DNA of 64,000 nucleotides from CAYMDJ01 sp964537525 (GTDB lineage Archaea > Aenigmatarchaeota > Aenigmatarchaeia > QMZP01): positions 1 to 64,000 of the forward strand of contig CAZIAB010000001.1 of the NCBI GenBank assembly GCA_964537525.1. The letters run 5' to 3'. Numbering within the stretch: position 1 is the first letter of the stretch; every line of letters begins with the position of its first letter. The notes below the pieces were generated by a model. That model ran no database searches. It was not told the DNA's origin and saw nothing but the letters and a program-made list of their open reading frames with translations. Positions 7,980-17,600 of this stretch are shown here, piece after piece. The position numbers were made by a program, and so were the translations under genes.

Positions 7980-9251
7980 ATGATGTCTGATATTACGGAG
8001 AAAAGCTCTGAGATAAGCGGGTTCCACAAGCTCAGCGTGGACGAGAAGCTCTCTGCCATAAAGGATTTTGCAGGTCTCGATGAGGAGGACCTGGAAACCC
8101 TCAAGAAGACCGGGAGGCTCGGGCTGGACGTTGCGACCAGGATGATAGAGAACGTTGTCGGGACTTTCGAGTTCCCCTTCGGCGTGGCCACGAACTTCAA
8201 AATCAACGGGAAGGACTATCTAATCCCCATGGTAATCGAGGAGCCGAGCGTCGTGGCAGCTGCTTCCTATGCCGCGAAGCTGGCAAGGCCCAACGGATTC
8301 GAAGCAGAAACTGACGAGCCGGTGATGATAGGCCAGGCCCAGATAGTGGACATCCCGGACATGGAAAAGGCAAAGAGGGGGATAGATGAGAGGAAGGAAG
8401 CGCTGATAGAGCTTGCCAGGAAGCAGGATTCCATGCTGGAGAGGTTCGGTGGCGGGCCGAGAGGGATTGAGGTCAGGGAGATAGAGACCGATGCCGGAAG
8501 GATGCTTATAATCCATTTGCTTGTTGACGTCAGGGACGCGATGGGAGCCAACGCGGTCAACACCATGGTGGAGAAGATATCCCCTCTCCTCGAGGAGATT
8601 ACAGGAGGGAAGGTGAGATTGAGGATAATATCCAACCTCGCGACAAAGCGCCTCGCCAGGGCGAAGGCGGTCTGGAAGAAGGACGTCCTGGGAGAGGATG
8701 TCATAGAAGGGATAATCCAGGCATACAATTTCGCGGTGAAGGACCCCTACAGGTGCACCACCCACAACAAGGGTGTAATGAACGGGATAGATGCGGTCAC
8801 CATAGCCACTGGCAATGATTTCCGCGCGGTCGAGGCAGGGATGCATTCCTACGCAGCGATTGACGGATACAAGCCGATAACAAGGTATGAGAAGGATGGA
8901 GAAGGGAACCTTGTCGGGAGCATAGAGCTTCCCATAGCAGTCGGAACGGTTGGCGGGTGCACGAGGACCAACCCCGTAGCGAAGGTATCGCTAAAGATGC
9001 TCGGCGTCAAGACGGCGCAGGAGCTTGCGGGGGTGATGGCCTCGGTCGGCCTCGCGCAGAACTTTGCCGCCCTGAGGGCGCTGGCAACAGAGGGAATCCA
9101 GAGGGGTCACCTCAAGCTGCATGCCACCAACCTCGCGATAGTCGGGGGAGCCTCAGGTGAGATGGCAGAGAGGGTCGCGCAAAGGATGATAGAGGAAGGG
9201 AACATCTCTGCCTCGAGGGCAGAGCAGCTAGTGAAGGAAATGGGCGAATAG
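7980..9251 (+). CDS. mvaA: Hydroxymethylglutaryl-CoA reductase, class II (degradative-type)
   Basis: 423 aa. Catalyses the NAD(P)H-dependent interconversion of HMG-CoA and mevalonate, the entry to isoprenoid lipid synthesis in archaea. The sequence follows the class II (Pseudomonas mevalonii) pattern rather than class I: SGFHKLSVDEKL at the start, MIENVVGTFEFPFGVATNF, E88 in EEPSVVAAAS, DVRDAMGANAVNTM, K264 in THNKGVMNGID, D280 in GNDFRAVEAG, and the catalytic H381 in LKLHATNLAIVGGA. The residue aligning with the NAD-selecting Asp146 of P. mevalonii is D150, which suggests NADH use. Start is ATG 7980 or the adjacent 7983. Class II enzymes are found in only some archaea and are usually explained by transfer from bacteria. 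Confidence 0.93.
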   Translation: MMSDITEKSSEISGFHKLSVDEKLSAIKDFAGLDEEDLETLKKTGRLGLDVATRMIENVVGTFEFPFGVATNFKINGKDYLIPMVIEEPSVVAAASYAAKLARPNGFEAETDEPVMIGQAQIVDIPDMEKAKRGIDERKEALIELARKQDSMLERFGGGPRGIEVREIETDAGRMLIIHLLVDVRDAMGANAVNTMVEKISPLLEEITGGKVRLRIISNLATKRLARAKAVWKKDVLGEDVIEGIIQAYNFAVKDPYRCTTHNKGVMNGIDAVTIATGNDFRAVEAGMHSYAAIDGYKPITRYEKDGEGNLVGSIELPIAVGTVGGCTRTNPVAKVSLKMLGVKTAQELAGVMASVGLAQNFAALRALATEGIQRGHLKLHATNLAIVGGASGEMAERVAQRMIEEGNISASRAEQLVKEMGE

Positions 9252-9297
9252 CCATTCTTATATTATATACAATTATAGAATAGTTAACTGTGATTCC
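9252..9297 (+). promoter_or_regulatory. Promoter of phosphomannomutase gene
   Basis: CTTATATTATATACAATTA (about 9257-9275) gives a strong TATA-like element centred near 9270, 28 bases before the ATG at 9298. No Shine-Dalgarno sequence is evident, consistent with a leaderless start. Confidence 0.5.
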
Positions 9298-10644
9298 ATG
9301 GACTACTCCATATTCAGGTCATATGACATAAGGGGGGTGTACGGGGAGAACCTGACAGACGGGATGATGGAAAACATAGGGAACCTCATCTGCCAGTATT
9401 CTGAGAAGAAGGATTTCGTTGTGGCCAGGGACGGGAGGCTTTCCTCGCCCGCGCTCTCTGAAGCCCTCATAAGGGGTGTGAGGAAGGCAGGGGGGAATGT
9501 GACCGATGTGGGAGTAAACCCTCTAGGAAGCGGTTTCTTCCGTGCATGGAAGAGCGGAATGATTTTCCTCTACGTGACAGGCTCCCACCTGGGAAAGGAG
9601 CACAACGGCGTCAAGCTCTTCCGCCCCAACGGGGAGGGGTTCAGGGAAGAGGAGATAATGAGGATAAGGGACATGTACAAGGAGGGCAGGTTCATTGAGA
9701 GGAAGGAAGGGAAGCTTGAGGTGGTAGACAGCAGGAAGGTCATTGACGGGTATATTGACTATCTCCTGTCAAGGATAAGGCCAAAGAGGAGGATGAGGAT
9801 TATCCTGGACTGCGGGAATGGTGCCGCATCCCTTATTGCAGGGAAGCTGTTCAAGAAGGCGGGATTCGAGGTGAAGGTCCTCTTCGGAGAGCTGGATGGG
9901 AATTTTCCCAACAGGCAACCGGACCAGATGAAGGACCCGCTCGATGCCCTGAAGGAGGGTGTCAGGGAGCATGACTTAGGGATAGCGTACGACGGCGACG
10001 GCGACAGGATGACGCCGGTTGACGACAGGGGGAGGAAGCTCGAGCCAGAGCAGACGTCATACGTTATCCTTTCGGAGGTGCTCGGGAAGGAGAAGGGTCC
10101 GGTGGTAGCGAACGTGGAGTGCACGAGGATGCTGGACGATGTAGCAGGGAGGTTCGGGAGAAGAGTCGAGAGGATAAAGGTCGGCCACACCTTCCTTGCA
10201 GAGACCATCCACAAGCTCGGCGGGGCATTCGGGGTGGAGAGGTCAGGCCACTTCATGCTTCCCTCGTTGATTCCTTACGATGACTCCCTTGCCATATCCT
10301 ATTACATGGCTTGCGTCCTTTCTTCGCAGGACAGGAAGCTCTCGGAGATTGTTGACGGGATGAAATCGTCCCCCTTTGACAGGGACGGCTTCGAGTGTTC
10401 TGACAGCGTGAAGTTCAGGGTTATAGAGAACCTCCAGAAGAGGTTCGGTGAAGAGTTTGAGAGGGTGAACACGATGGATGGTGTCAGGGTCGACTTCCCG
10501 GACGGCTGGGTCCTGATAAGGGCGTCCAATACATCGCCCAAGATAAGGATAACGGTCGAGGCGGACAATGAGGAACGCCTCAGGGAAATAAAGGAGAGGT
10601 TCGCGAAGGAACTGAAGAAAGAGATAAGCGCACTGAAGGGGTAA
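9298..10644 (+). CDS. Phosphomannomutase/phosphoglucomutase (alpha-D-phosphohexomutase)
   Basis: 448 aa, the usual length. All four domains are recognisable: the phosphoserine loop TGSHLGKEHNGVKL with S96 (a variant of the common TASHNP), the Mg2+ loop DGDGDR at 232-237, the sugar-specificity loop GVERSGHFML, and the C-terminal phosphate-binding RASNTSPKIRITVEA. The enzyme moves phosphate between C1 and C6 of hexoses (mannose, glucose, or glucosamine in GlmM relatives), feeding nucleotide-sugar synthesis for glycans. That fits the AglB oligosaccharyltransferase two genes downstream and the many glycosylation sequons in the surface proteins. The exact sugar cannot be assigned from sequence. 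Confidence 0.9.
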   Translation: MDYSIFRSYDIRGVYGENLTDGMMENIGNLICQYSEKKDFVVARDGRLSSPALSEALIRGVRKAGGNVTDVGVNPLGSGFFRAWKSGMIFLYVTGSHLGKEHNGVKLFRPNGEGFREEEIMRIRDMYKEGRFIERKEGKLEVVDSRKVIDGYIDYLLSRIRPKRRMRIILDCGNGAASLIAGKLFKKAGFEVKVLFGELDGNFPNRQPDQMKDPLDALKEGVREHDLGIAYDGDGDRMTPVDDRGRKLEPEQTSYVILSEVLGKEKGPVVANVECTRMLDDVAGRFGRRVERIKVGHTFLAETIHKLGGAFGVERSGHFMLPSLIPYDDSLAISYYMACVLSSQDRKLSEIVDGMKSSPFDRDGFECSDSVKFRVIENLQKRFGEEFERVNTMDGVRVDFPDGWVLIRASNTSPKIRITVEADNEERLREIKERFAKELKKEISALKG

Positions 10645-10691
10645 GTATATAAACCCCTGTCACAATTATCTTAAGCGCAGAAGGTGGTTTC
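10645..10691 (+). promoter_or_regulatory. Promoter and ribosome-binding site of rpoL
   Basis: AGTATATAAA at about 10644-10653 is a TATA-like box; transcription would begin near 10675. The short leader then carries GAAGGTGGT (10680-10688), a good Shine-Dalgarno match just before the ATG at 10692. This leadered arrangement contrasts with the leaderless-looking neighbours. Confidence 0.5.
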
Positions 10692-10961
10692 ATGGAGCTA
10701 AGGGTTGTTGAAAAGGGGAAGGAAAAGCTGAAGGTGGAGGTCCGGGGAGAGACCCACACGCTGCTCAATGTCCTGAGGGAGAACGCGTGGAGGGCCGGTG
10801 CCGGGCAGTCATCATACATGATAGAGCATCCGTACATGGCAGAACCCAAGATAATAGTCAGGGCAAAGGACCCGAAGAAAGTCCTCACGTCAGCGGCTCA
10901 GGCAATGTCCGACGACTCGAAGGCATTCCTCACAGCATTCAAGAGGGCGTGCAAGAGATAA
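10692..10961 (+). CDS. rpoL: DNA-directed RNA polymerase subunit L
   Basis: 89 aa, typical for archaeal RpoL (eukaryotic Rpb11/AC19 homologue). It pairs with RpoD to form the assembly platform corresponding to the bacterial alpha dimer. Diagnostic segments are ETHTLLNVLRENAWRAG, near residue 20, and IEHPYMAEPKIIVRAKDPKKVL. The start is supported by a Shine-Dalgarno sequence. Downstream, 39 bases separate it from the aglB start, with a separate TATA-like box between them, so the two are probably separate transcripts. Confidence 0.95.
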   Translation: MELRVVEKGKEKLKVEVRGETHTLLNVLRENAWRAGAGQSSYMIEHPYMAEPKIIVRAKDPKKVLTSAAQAMSDDSKAFLTAFKRACKR

Positions 10962-11000
10962 TTATTTAAATACCACTATTAAATAGTGACATGTGATTAT

Positions 11001-13328
11001 ATGCCTGGAAAGCTGTCCGGAAAGGTTAACGTAAAGGAGCTTGCCATGAAATACTGGTGGGCTGTAGCCCTGGTCCTGATAGTTTCCAGCGCGTTCTGGA
11101 TAAGGTCGTTCCCTGCGAGGTTCGGGGAACTTCAGGCGCTTGACCCGTTCTTCTTCTACAGGACAGGTGAGTATGCCCTGCAGAACGGTTTGAGCGTGAA
11201 TTATCATGACGCCCTCAGATACTTTCCTGACGGTGTCAACACCTACCAGATAGAATACATGCTTCCCATATATCTTCCGGTCTTCGGATACCTCTTGGTT
11301 TCGGCCCTGGGGTCTCAGATGACTTTCCTCCAGTTCAGCATAATATTCCCTGCAATCCTGGGAGCGATATCCGTCCTTGTGATGTATTTCCTGGGCAGGG
11401 AGCTCTTCCAGAGCAGGCTGGCAGGAATTTCCTCGGCATTCTTCATGGCAGTGATACCTGCGGCCGTGACCAGAACATCCGCAGGGTTCCTTGAGAAGGA
11501 GCCTGTTGCCGCGATATTCATACCGCTTACAGCATACTTCTTTGTCAGGGCATTCAGGAGGAAGTCACTGATTGACGGAATAATGTCAGGTATTTCCCTT
11601 GCGATGCTGGGGATGTCATGGGGCGGCGTCCAGTATATATATGCCCTTTACGTCGGTTTCTTCGGTGTCCTGTTCCTTACGGGAGGGATTCTCGTGCTCC
11701 TTAACTACCTGTTCGGGGGCCTTGACAAATGGGTAAGCTCGATAGAGTCGTGCTATGACGAGAGGATTATTTTCTCATTCCTTCCGCTGGTGCTCATAGG
11801 GATTCCGCTCCACTGGGTTTTCCCGCACAACATAACAACCAATGCCGTGGCTGTTCAGTTGTCATTCGCAGTCGCAGGCGTGCTCGCAGTCAGGTACGGC
11901 GTTGAGAGATTCAAGCTGATAAAATCAGAACTTCTTCCTTACGTGATACCAGGGATAATGGTCATAGGGGTTGTTGGTCTCCTCACGGGCTCAATGTTCA
12001 TAGACAGCCTTGCAAGAGACGTTTCTGAATTCACGGGCCTGATGACCTTCGAGAAGGGCGTTATAGGGACGACCGTTGCTGAGAACGCTCCCGGTGACTG
12101 GGCTGCCATACAGTCAACGACAGGAAACAGCTATTCTTCGGCTTACCTTCCGCAACTGTCTTCGGTGTCATGGTTCTTCTCAGCAAGCCTGCTCATGATT
12201 CTGGGCATTGGTGCAATACTCTACAGGGTATGGAAAAGGAAGGACTGGATTCTCATCCTTCCTGCGATATGGTTCTTCACCAGCATATTCGCGGTATTCT
12301 ATTACGTGAGGCTGGTGTTCCTCATAGCTGTCCCCGCATCCCTCCTTTCCGGGTTCTTTGCATACTGGGTAGTTGACAAGTCAAAAAGGACAGGGGCGTA
12401 CAAGCGAATGGCTGACGCAGGAAAGAGGTTCAACCCCATAGCGATTATCCTGGTTGCGCTCGCAATCCTGCTCGTAATGACGAACTTCGCAAGCGCCTAT
12501 GCATACGGCATAAACCTGGGTCCCTCCATATGCTTCCCGAGATATAATTCCAATGACCCCTTCGATGTCGAGCCCTGCATCACCTATGACGAGAACGGCA
12601 ACGAGGTCTTTGCAGACAACCAGCCATGGTATGAGGCATTCGCATTCTTCAGAGACCAGACTCCTGAGGACAGCGTGATACTTTCATGGTGGGACTTCGG
12701 CCACTGGTTCCATGCGAGGGCTGAGAGGGCGTCCGTCGCTGACGGCGGCAACCTCTTCGGCTCAACGATAAACGTCCCGATAGCGCAGTGGTACGTGGAC
12801 GACGTCTCGAACTGGGACGATCACGAGGAATGGATAAAGAGCAAGGGCGTTACTCACATACTCATGGATTACACCCTCCCCGGCAAGTACGGGGCAATAT
12901 CGAAGATTGCATCAGACGGCGAGCAGATAATAGGATACCTCCAGATGAACCAGGCAGGCACGCAGCAGAGGGAAAACGACACCATCTACGTCTTCAGCAA
13001 CGGGCCATATGAGATTTGGCTTCCGATGGGACCGGACGGAGGACTGTCAGGGACGCCCATGTTCCTTATCTCACAGAACGGGCAGTATTACCAGAGGAGT
13101 TACATAAACGAGGTTTGTACAAACCAGGGAATACTGACCGTCGGGAACCAGACCCCGTCAATGCCAGGGTGTGTGGGGCTCGCGGACTTTGGCGTTTTCT
13201 ACGTCCCCCCTGAAGCAGAGAACTCGATATTCAACAGCCTGATGTTCATGGAGGGCAAGGGCCTCCCTGTGAAGAAGGTCTTTGACAACAGGTACGTGAA
13301 GATATACGAAGTCGAATACGGCGAGTAG
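11001..13328 (+). CDS. aglB: Archaeal oligosaccharyltransferase STT3/AglB
   Basis: 775 aa from the ATG at 11001; a GTG at 10986 is an alternative giving 5 more residues, but a TATA box at about 10964-10972 (ATTTAAATA) places transcription start close to 10995, favouring 11001. This integral membrane enzyme transfers lipid-linked glycan to Asn in N-X-S/T sequons on the outer face. The sequence has an acidic motif in the first external loop (D48 in LDPFFFYR), a second loop motif around GFLEKEP, about a dozen hydrophobic helices up to roughly residue 500, and the catalytic-domain signature WWDFG at 563-567 (usually WWDYG). Its substrates are probably the Asn/Thr/Ser-rich surface proteins encoded in this same window. 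It converges on an unknown membrane protein with no gap. Confidence 0.93.
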   Translation: MPGKLSGKVNVKELAMKYWWAVALVLIVSSAFWIRSFPARFGELQALDPFFFYRTGEYALQNGLSVNYHDALRYFPDGVNTYQIEYMLPIYLPVFGYLLVSALGSQMTFLQFSIIFPAILGAISVLVMYFLGRELFQSRLAGISSAFFMAVIPAAVTRTSAGFLEKEPVAAIFIPLTAYFFVRAFRRKSLIDGIMSGISLAMLGMSWGGVQYIYALYVGFFGVLFLTGGILVLLNYLFGGLDKWVSSIESCYDERIIFSFLPLVLIGIPLHWVFPHNITTNAVAVQLSFAVAGVLAVRYGVERFKLIKSELLPYVIPGIMVIGVVGLLTGSMFIDSLARDVSEFTGLMTFEKGVIGTTVAENAPGDWAAIQSTTGNSYSSAYLPQLSSVSWFFSASLLMILGIGAILYRVWKRKDWILILPAIWFFTSIFAVFYYVRLVFLIAVPASLLSGFFAYWVVDKSKRTGAYKRMADAGKRFNPIAIILVALAILLVMTNFASAYAYGINLGPSICFPRYNSNDPFDVEPCITYDENGNEVFADNQPWYEAFAFFRDQTPEDSVILSWWDFGHWFHARAERASVADGGNLFGSTINVPIAQWYVDDVSNWDDHEEWIKSKGVTHILMDYTLPGKYGAISKIASDGEQIIGYLQMNQAGTQQRENDTIYVFSNGPYEIWLPMGPDGGLSGTPMFLISQNGQYYQRSYINEVCTNQGILTVGNQTPSMPGCVGLADFGVFYVPPEAENSIFNSLMFMEGKGLPVKKVFDNRYVKIYEVEYGE

Positions 13329-13790
13329 TTATTGTTGCTTGGTTTCTCCCATGAAACCGCCCTTCTTATAGGCAGCGTAGAATATCATCAGCAGGAGGAT
13401 TCCTGCCACGATGAAGACAGAGTTCTCTGAAGAGAGCCATGGTATGTAGCTCTCCACGAAATCCTGCTGGCTCGAGACGAACACCAGGACCAGGGCCGCT
13501 ATCACAGCAACAAGGGAGAAATCGACCTTCTTGTCATCTCCCCTGAAGACGTTGAGTATGAAGCCCAGGACGAAGAATATCACGAAGAGGATTGCCGCGT
13601 AGGGGAGGATGTCCATGACGAAGACCGTGACTGCCTCTGAGGTGAGGGTCACCGCGGCTATCGCGAGGGATATCATGCCCTTTACAGACGACTTCTTGAA
13701 GACGTTGGATACCTCGAGCGACCCATATACCACTGCCAAAACGAAGAAGAACGGAATCGCAATCTCAACGAACGTTGCCATGATTATCAC
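13329..13790 (-). CDS. Small four-helix membrane protein, unknown function
   Basis: 153 aa if started at GTG 13790, which overlaps the upstream TGA; 150 aa from ATG 13781 (MATFVEIAIPFFFVLA). Four hydrophobic segments (about 5-23, 35-60, 62-82 and 120-140) are separated by short loops; a basic/acidic loop (FRGDDKKVDF) lies between helices 3 and 4 regions and the C-terminal tail is Lys/Gly-rich. I do not recognise a family. It is translationally coupled to the next membrane protein upstream, so the two probably form a complex. Confidence 0.72.
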   Translation of the reverse strand: MIIMATFVEIAIPFFFVLAVVYGSLEVSNVFKKSSVKGMISLAIAAVTLTSEAVTVFVMDILPYAAILFVIFFVLGFILNVFRGDDKKVDFSLVAVIAALVLVFVSSQQDFVESYIPWLSSENSVFIVAGILLLMIFYAAYKKGGFMGETKQQ

Positions 13791-14497
13791 GCAGCCCTTT
13801 TGTGTCTTTCAGCCTTCTCAAATTTTTTTGATATCTCTTCTATGCTTCTCCAGTATTGCTTGCCCCTCTTTTCAACATCAAAATCTGCAACGCCCGTCTG
13901 GATTTTGCCCGACCTTGCAAAGGCTTTTATAAGTTCCTCAGTTTCTGTCTTCATGTTCCAGTATGCAGCTGTCAGCGCGCCTATGTCAGCGCCTGCCGGT
14001 GCCTTCTCAATCTTCTCCACTATTCCCCTGAGATTTATCAGCCTGTCGTTTATTGCCTTCTTCATGTCATTATAATCATCGCTAAGGGTTTCCCTGGCCC
14101 GTCCTGCCAGGTATCCTGCAATCCCCCCCATGGCAGCGGAGCCTGCTAGATTCCCTTTGCCGCCCCTCTTCTCCTTGAAGAGGAGGCGGAAGAAGAACAC
14201 CCATGCACCGACTATTAGTATCAGTATAATCCACCAGAACTGGCTGAGGGGAATGAACAGGGTCATCAGCCCGTTAATGACTATCACGGCGTAGAGCGCT
14301 ATTGATATGAGGAGGCGCAGCCCTCCCCTGACCTCGTCGAGTACGTACTGGAGGATGAGGTATATGATGAGGAGGATGAAGACGGTGGGGAAGAAGAAGA
14401 GGTTGAATATGGCGTCTATCTGGTTCGTGTAGTAGCACTGCACGACATTGCAGTCTATCCTGAGGACTTCAATCAGCATCTGTATGAGGTCTGCCAT
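13787..14497 (-). CDS. Membrane protein with cytosolic helical domain, unknown function
   Basis: 236 aa. Three hydrophobic helices (about 30-52, 60-78 and 85-108) in the first half, including FFFPTVFILLIIYLILQYVL, then a Gly/Ala-rich segment (GSAAMGGIAGYLAGRA) and a charged helical C-terminal domain (about 140-236). Two cysteines (C16, C21) near the N terminus could be extracytoplasmic. No family recognised. The start ATG at 14497 has a TATA-like element (TTATATTAAT on the plus strand, 14519-14528) about 27 bases upstream. It leads a two-gene unit with the smaller membrane protein. Confidence 0.72.
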   Translation of the reverse strand: MADLIQMLIEVLRIDCNVVQCYYTNQIDAIFNLFFFPTVFILLIIYLILQYVLDEVRGGLRLLISIALYAVIVINGLMTLFIPLSQFWWIILILIVGAWVFFFRLLFKEKRGGKGNLAGSAAMGGIAGYLAGRARETLSDDYNDMKKAINDRLINLRGIVEKIEKAPAGADIGALTAAYWNMKTETEELIKAFARSGKIQTGVADFDVEKRGKQYWRSIEEISKKFEKAERHKRAA

Positions 14498-14689
14498 GCT
14501 TTAATTTGAATTAGCAAGCTTATATTAATTGGACATCCCCGGATTCGTGACCGGCAGTGATTGTGTGGCTGGCATGAAAGTGCTTGCCGGGCCGCGGAAG
14601 GAAAAAAACAACAATAAAAACGCAATGATATAATTTTATTAAGAACAACGGATATAACATTAATAATACAATAATTAACAGTGAAGCCA
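14498..14689. promoter_or_regulatory. Divergent intergenic region before a surface protein gene
   Basis: About 190 bases without a gene. On the minus side a TATA-like box near 14524 serves the membrane-protein pair. On the plus side several A/T-rich elements occur (ATATAATTTTATT near 14628-14640 and TTAATAATACAATAA near 14660-14674); the latter is centred about 27 bases before the ATG at 14690, which is why that ATG is preferred over the GTG at 14681. Confidence 0.45.
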
Positions 14690-17600
14690 ATGGGACCGGT
14701 TCTTGTTCGCGGGGGGAAACTGGCAGTCCTCCTTCTGGCAGGACTCTATATTGCTTTTACTGTCAGTGTCCTTGCTGCGACAGGGAATATTGATGTGACA
14801 ATAGCATCGACCAACGGCACTTTCATAGGAGGCACGGTTGGATTTACTTCAACGACCAACTCGAGCGCGGGTAATGTAACTTGGCAATATCATAACGGTT
14901 CCCAGTGGGTTGACATATGCACCAACACCACTTACGGGACAAGCTTTTCCAATACGAGTTGTGACGTTTCTGGCATAGCAGAGGCCTATTATAATTTCAG
15001 CGCAGTGGCGAACATTACAGATGATAACGAGAGCCGTTCGGATTATCTGAACCTGACCGTTGACAACAACCCGCCTGACGTGGATTTCGCCGCGAACAAC
15101 CCGACGCAGAGCAACTGGACCAACAGCGGGGTCGTTACGTTCAACGTGACGATAGCCGACAACAACACGCAGAGCTGCATATTCGAGCTCAACCATTCGG
15201 CATGGGCAAGCGCTGTCAATTACACCAATTCGTCCTCCGGCGGGTCATGCTCATACCGTTTCGCAGACCTCGGTGACGGGAACTGGACGTATATTGCGTG
15301 GGCGAACGACAGCGCATCCAATTACAACAGCACGGAAACCAGGTGGATAGTGGTGGAGACCGAAGTTCCTTCCGTTACGGTCCACACCCCTGGCTCGACC
15401 AACCAGAGCAGCGTCCCGGTTCTCTTCAACTTCACTGTGGTGGACGAGGTCGCGGCAACGACCAACTGCACCGTGTGGTTCAACGGCAGCCAGGTCTACA
15501 ATAACGATTCCGTCCTCGACAACACCCCCACGGAGTTCAGCCTCGCTTCCCTCGGCAGGGGCGACCAGACGTGGAAGATTAACTGCTCTGATGCCAACTA
15601 TACGTATGCTTCTGGAACCACGACGTTCGGCCTGTATCCGAACGTGGCGATTGAGGATTTCTGGTGGTCGCACTCCTCGAACAACAATACTGCCATCGGG
15701 GACGACATCAACGCAACAGTCCTCGTCAACCTTACGGGAAGCTTCAACCTTACGGATAACTTCACCGTCAGGATAAGGCTTGATTCGGGGACGTGGTATT
15801 CCCAGAACGTGAGCAACACCACCCTCACCACAGAGAGCCCCTCCCTGCCGCTCACCTTCATAGACAACATAACCGTCTCCTCTGCAGGGAACCACACGCT
15901 AACTGCGCAGCTCATCCTTTACGAGTCAGAGGCAGGGGACTCTTCTGACAATACCGCAACGGCGTACGTCTATGCGGGATACGTAGTGGAGCTTGCCAAT
16001 GTCTGCTACGACGGGACCTGCACGTATAACAATATAAATGAGGCTCTTGTCCCGCCGGGAGAGAACGTAACGGTGAACGTCTCTGTCCAGTACCCGAACG
16101 GCAGCTATGTGACATCGGGTCTCTCGTCAGTGAATTTCAAGGTCTATAACAGGAAGGACTCGGGTAGTGTCCCTTACAACCCGACCTGGACGAACTCGTC
16201 CATGGGAACGGTTCAGGGTGGCGGCGCGACCGGCCACTACAAGTTCAACTATATTATACCCGACCTCGTTTGGGGCTCCAATTATCACAACCTAGCGGAC
16301 GCGCCCGGAAGGTATTACCTTTACGTCAACGTCACCAACGGGAATTACGTCAACCCTGCAAATCTTGATTATGCCTTCTACAACATAAGCGCCGGATACC
16401 TCACAATCAGCTACAGCATACCTTCTGCGGTGACCGACCTCGAGGGGGAGGATTACAAGATTGCATATTTAAATATTACGATATCCAATGCGGACGGCAC
16501 GCTGGCCCTGCAGCAGATACAGCTGATAGAGGACGAGTCAGACGGCGTAGAGGCCTTCACCTTCGGGACGTATGACGGGAGCCCTGACTGCGACAGCGTT
16601 AACATAACCAGCCTGGCCAATGGCTCCACCCACACCACCTGCAGGATGAGGATAAAGACCTCCAGCACCGGCGATGACCGGTGGACTAACGTGACCGCTG
16701 TGGCTCGCGACGCGAACAACAACTTCTATTATTACTCGCTCAAGAGGACTTTCGATATTGATGATTCCTATACGAGCGGTGATACAGACCCTGGAACCAC
16801 AGGAGGGACGCCGAGCGGAGGGGATGACTTCAACTTCGCGGTGAGCATAACCGACTACCCAGCGAAGGTCTATGCATACCCGGGAGGGAGCAACAGGACG
16901 AACGTCACAATAAAGAACTCCGGTGACACGGTCCTCGTGGCAAAGCTGAAGGTCACTGCTTCGGGAGTGATAGACAGCACCACCATAACCCCTGTGAGCT
17001 ACAGCCTGAGCCCCGGCTCGAGCTGGAACTTCACCGTTGACTTCACCATGGCAAGCGACGCAGAGGTGGGGGAATTTACCGGGATATTCACGGCCTACAT
17101 GTCAACCGACGCTGACACCAACGACGCGAAGACCTTCAAGGTGGTCGTGCTCGCTACAGAGGAACTGGCAGGGCAGATAAATGCATCGTGCCGGAACAAG
17201 ACGGCCATGGTGGAGGCCATGTTCGCGAGGTTCAGGCTGATAAACCCCGCGGCAGTCAACGACAGCAACTACACGGCCGTGAAGAATCTCATGGACAAAC
17301 TCAATTCAACCTTCATGGAGCTGCTGGCTGCGGTGGACGCGGAGGACTGGACAACCGCAAACACCCTGCTTTCAAGCCTGCAGGCAGACATTGACAATGC
17401 AGAATCTGCTCTCGCTGACCTCGAGCTGGAGCAGACGATGTCCTGGGGAGGCAGCTGGTCAGGGATATGGTTCTGGGTGATAATAGTGATAGTCATGGTC
17501 ATAGTGGTCGGGTTCGTTGCATACCTCTTCTACCCGCAGAAGAAGGGCCTCGGCTTCGCCCCGCCAATGCAGAAGGGGGGCTTCTTCGACAGGCTGAACG

